Source of the DNA: a bacterium
GTDB lineage: Bacteria; Patescibacteriota; JAUYIX01
DNA length: 6,740 bases
Direction of reading: 5' to 3'
Assembly (NCBI GenBank): GCA_030688115.1
Contig: JAUYIX010000063.1
Location: 1 to 6,740 of the forward strand
Below are positions 5,495 to 6,740 of the stretch, piece after piece (position 1 is the stretch's first letter; each line of letters opens with the position of its first letter). Under the pieces are notes generated by a model that saw only the letters and a list, made by a program, of their open reading frames with translations, searched no databases and was not told where the DNA came from. The position numbers and the translations under genes were made by a program.

Positions 5495-6023
5495 ATCGCA
5501 AGTGTGTTTTCAGCTTGTCTAGCGCTTGCCGCCGCATGCTGATCTTATTTTTTTGGTCCTGGGGCATCTCGGCAAACGTCTGGCAGAACCCTTCCGGCAT
5601 AAAGATCGGATCCCAGCCAAATTTGTCGGGACCGCGCGGTTCGACAATGGTGCCGGTAATGCGGCCCTCAAAAAACTCAATCTCGCCGCTCGGGCTCGAG
5701 TAACCCACGATCGACTTGGCAGTCGCGCGAGTGTTGCCGGTGCCGATGACCAGTTTGGCTAGGCCAGCCGGACCGAGTAATTTTAAAAACCATTTGATAA
5801 ACGGCCCGGGCAGGCCCTTGAGGCCATCACAGTAAAGTGAGGTGTCTTCGACGATAAGTTCTGCCTTGGAGTGATGACGCGCCTCATCTAACTTGTGTTT
5901 GATAATTGCGTGGGGGTCCAACTCTTGAATCTCATGCACCTCAACATCGAGCTGCTGCACATCGCCCAGTATTGCCTGAACCTCCGCGAGTTTATTTTTG
6001 TTGCCGGTGACAAACGTGAGCAT
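5487..6023 (-). CDS. rdgB: RdgB/HAM1 (ITPA-like) non-canonical purine NTP pyrophosphatase
   Basis: From ATG 6023 the product has 178 residues. It hydrolyses dITP, dUTP-like deaminated purines and XTP to monophosphates, keeping them out of DNA and RNA. Visible motifs: FVTGNKNKLAEV (4-15), the substrate loop at the start of the family; IVEDTSLYCDGLKGLPGPFIKWFL (57-80) with E59/D60 at the catalytic site; DKFGWDPIF (133-141); and KNKISMRRQAL (158-168), the usual SxRxxA site. The GLPGPFIKWF pattern is closer to eukaryotic/archaeal ITPA than to E. coli RdgB. Start chosen at MLTFVTGNK because homologues begin there; a TAAGGT lies 12 bases upstream. The frame extends to 6092, but that part has no family match. 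It lies between the DUF3800 gene and the antitoxin gene. Confidence 0.92.
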   Translation of the reverse strand: MLTFVTGNKNKLAEVQAILGDVQQLDVEVHEIQELDPHAIIKHKLDEARHHSKAELIVEDTSLYCDGLKGLPGPFIKWFLKLLGPAGLAKLVIGTGNTRATAKSIVGYSSPSGEIEFFEGRITGTIVEPRGPDKFGWDPIFMPEGFCQTFAEMPQDQKNKISMRRQALDKLKTHLRSR

Positions 6024-6052
6024 ATGTGAAAAATACCTTAAATCGTTGTGGA

Positions 6053-6080
6053 TTGACATATAGGCTCTTTCGTGTACCAT
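6053..6080 (+). promoter_or_regulatory. Promoter for the putative small RNA
   Basis: A perfect TTGACA (6053-6058) is followed after 16 bases by TACCAT (6075-6080; four of six matches to TATAAT). Nothing coding on the + strand lies downstream, but a structured RNA with a terminator does, within 75 bases. Confidence 0.5.
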
Positions 6081-6086
6081 AGCCGC

Positions 6087-6154
6087 AGACAAGTAAATCC
6101 CCGTGCGTGGGTCTCCGTAAGAAGGCCCGTAACGCGCCCGGGGTTTTGTTTTTT
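6087..6154 (+). ncRNA. Candidate short structured RNA of unknown function
   Basis: Start assumed about 7 bases after the -10. Outer stem CCCCG (6099-6103) with CGGGG (6139-6143); middle GCG (6105-6107) with CGC (6133-6135); inner GGGTCT (6109-6114) with AGGCCC (6123-6128, one G-U pair) around an 8-base loop CCGTAAGA. The stem ends in TTTTGTTTTTT (6144-6154), a strong terminator tract. CCGTAA occurs twice (6115-6120, 6127-6132). It lies in the gap between two minus-strand genes, antisense to the rdgB leader, and its T tract overlaps the stop of the DUF3800 gene. I do not recognise a known RNA family. It could be a small regulatory RNA, or merely a terminator for antisense transcription. Confidence 0.45.
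6099..6154 (+). terminator. Rho-independent terminator at the DUF3800-rdgB gap
   Basis: The extended GC-rich stem described for the candidate RNA is followed directly by TTTT-G-TTTTTT on the + strand. On the minus strand no T tract follows the stem, so it does not look like a terminator for the DUF3800 gene. Confidence 0.65.
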
Positions 6155-6740
6155 ACAGTTTTTGTAACTTCAACAGTACTCTCGCGAGAGCCTGGACAAA
6201 TTGGCTATTCCCAAACTCAAGCTGTTGGAAGATTGCCCAGCTCACTATATCAGCCGCCTGCAGTGCTTTTTCTTGATCTGGTTTTTTTACACGAATATCC
6301 GCGTTTTTTATTCCGCACGCTAGTAATGCATTGCGTACCGCCCTGATCAATCGCGCATTCAGGGCTTGGTTTGTCTCGCGGCGGGACAAGATTACTATCT
6401 GGTCTGTACCCGCATGACATTCAAGGCAATCAGCCAAAAAATGTCTGACTAGATCACTGTAGAGCACATGTGTATCTATCCGCGAGTAATCATGCTTGCG
6501 TTTGTCTATATAACCGGCGTTTATGATTACATTCTTATTTACTATTTGCCGGCAAAAGCGCAGGCAATCTACATCGCGTAAATTTGTTGCGTGTAGCTCA
6601 GATACATAGCGCATTTTCTTCCCGGCACTCAGGCGGATCTTGGTCACAAGCTTTTCTATAGGACGCTTGTTAGAACACAGTAAGGCCGTAAGCACAAAAA
6701 AGCGCGACGTGCCTTTTATACGTGGGTTGGGTCCTAAATC
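6153..6740 (-). CDS. DUF3800 domain protein (5'-partial)
   Basis: The frame is open to the window edge (first codon GAT 6740-6738), so the start lies outside and a GTG at 6695 is not needed. 195 residues are visible. They begin DLG, which matches the usual N-terminal DESGDLG of DUF3800, and continue with the strand SRFFVLTALLC, then SELHATNL, IINAGYIDKRK (two basic residues before a Tyr), IVILSRRE, and the C-terminal ALQAADIVSWAIFQQLE, which fits the conserved LQxADLxA segment. DUF3800 is a predicted RNase H-like fold, common near mobile or defence genes; its reaction is not established. Stop TAA at 6155-6153 coincides with the T tract of the + strand terminator. Confidence 0.8.
   Translation of the reverse strand, partial: DLGPNPRIKGTSRFFVLTALLCSNKRPIEKLVTKIRLSAGKKMRYVSELHATNLRDVDCLRFCRQIVNKNVIINAGYIDKRKHDYSRIDTHVLYSDLVRHFLADCLECHAGTDQIVILSRRETNQALNARLIRAVRNALLACGIKNADIRVKKPDQEKALQAADIVSWAIFQQLEFGNSQFVQALARVLLKLQKL

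Noticed and set aside
6024..6092. N-terminal extension of RdgB to 6092
   Set aside because: The 23 extra residues match nothing in the family, which starts at the TGNKNK strand; the region also overlaps the candidate + strand promoter.
6107..6346. 79-codon + strand ORF with a hydrophobic stretch
   Set aside because: It runs through a terminator and antisense to the DUF3800 gene, and has no conserved pattern.

Overview
The window most likely comes from a Candidatus Patescibacteria (CPR) genome. This is inferred from the mix of genes: a diversity-generating retroelement (DGR) with a GC-rich C-terminal target, a Fic/Doc toxin with a tiny antitoxin, a CYTH protein, a single-domain cyanophycin-synthetase-like ATP-grasp protein and an ITPA-like RdgB, with few clear Shine-Dalgarno sequences and many TTG/GTG starts. 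No single marker fixes the lineage. The standard genetic code fits every gene.

The first third (2-2446) is a DGR, which is the main discovery. It holds: (i) the 3' part of a GC-rich target gene (2-580) whose last ~47 codons are the variable repeat (VR, 410-551); (ii) a terminator and ~240 bases without a recognisable gene; (iii) the template repeat (TR, 895-1036), with 22 mismatches to the VR, 19 of them at TR adenines and all nine AAY codons changed; (iv) a strong hairpin right after the TR; (v) an Avd-family accessory gene on the opposite strand (1051-1410), whose stop codon lies in that hairpin loop; and (vi) a DGR-type reverse transcriptase (1463-2446). Target, TR and RT are on the + strand, while avd is divergent from RT and convergent on the TR. 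Together these would copy TR RNA with adenine-directed errors and rewrite the C-terminal region of the target.

The middle (2447-3664) has the frameshifted C-terminal remnant of a gene (about 2448-2651). It once overlapped (ATGA) the start of a cyanophycin-synthetase-like ATP-grasp ligase (2648-3664), which ends in a convergent intergenic region.

The last part (3734-6740) is on the minus strand. In transcription order it has a DUF3800 gene cut by the window edge, rdgB, and a tightly packed group: a 53-codon putative antitoxin, doc (TGATG overlap), a CYTH phosphatase/cyclase-fold gene (3-nt gap) and a gene with a HELTH metallopeptidase motif (7-nt gap). In the gap upstream of rdgB, the + strand carries a perfect TTGACA box followed by a branched, GC-rich structure and a T tract. 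This looks like a short stand-alone RNA gene with its own terminator.
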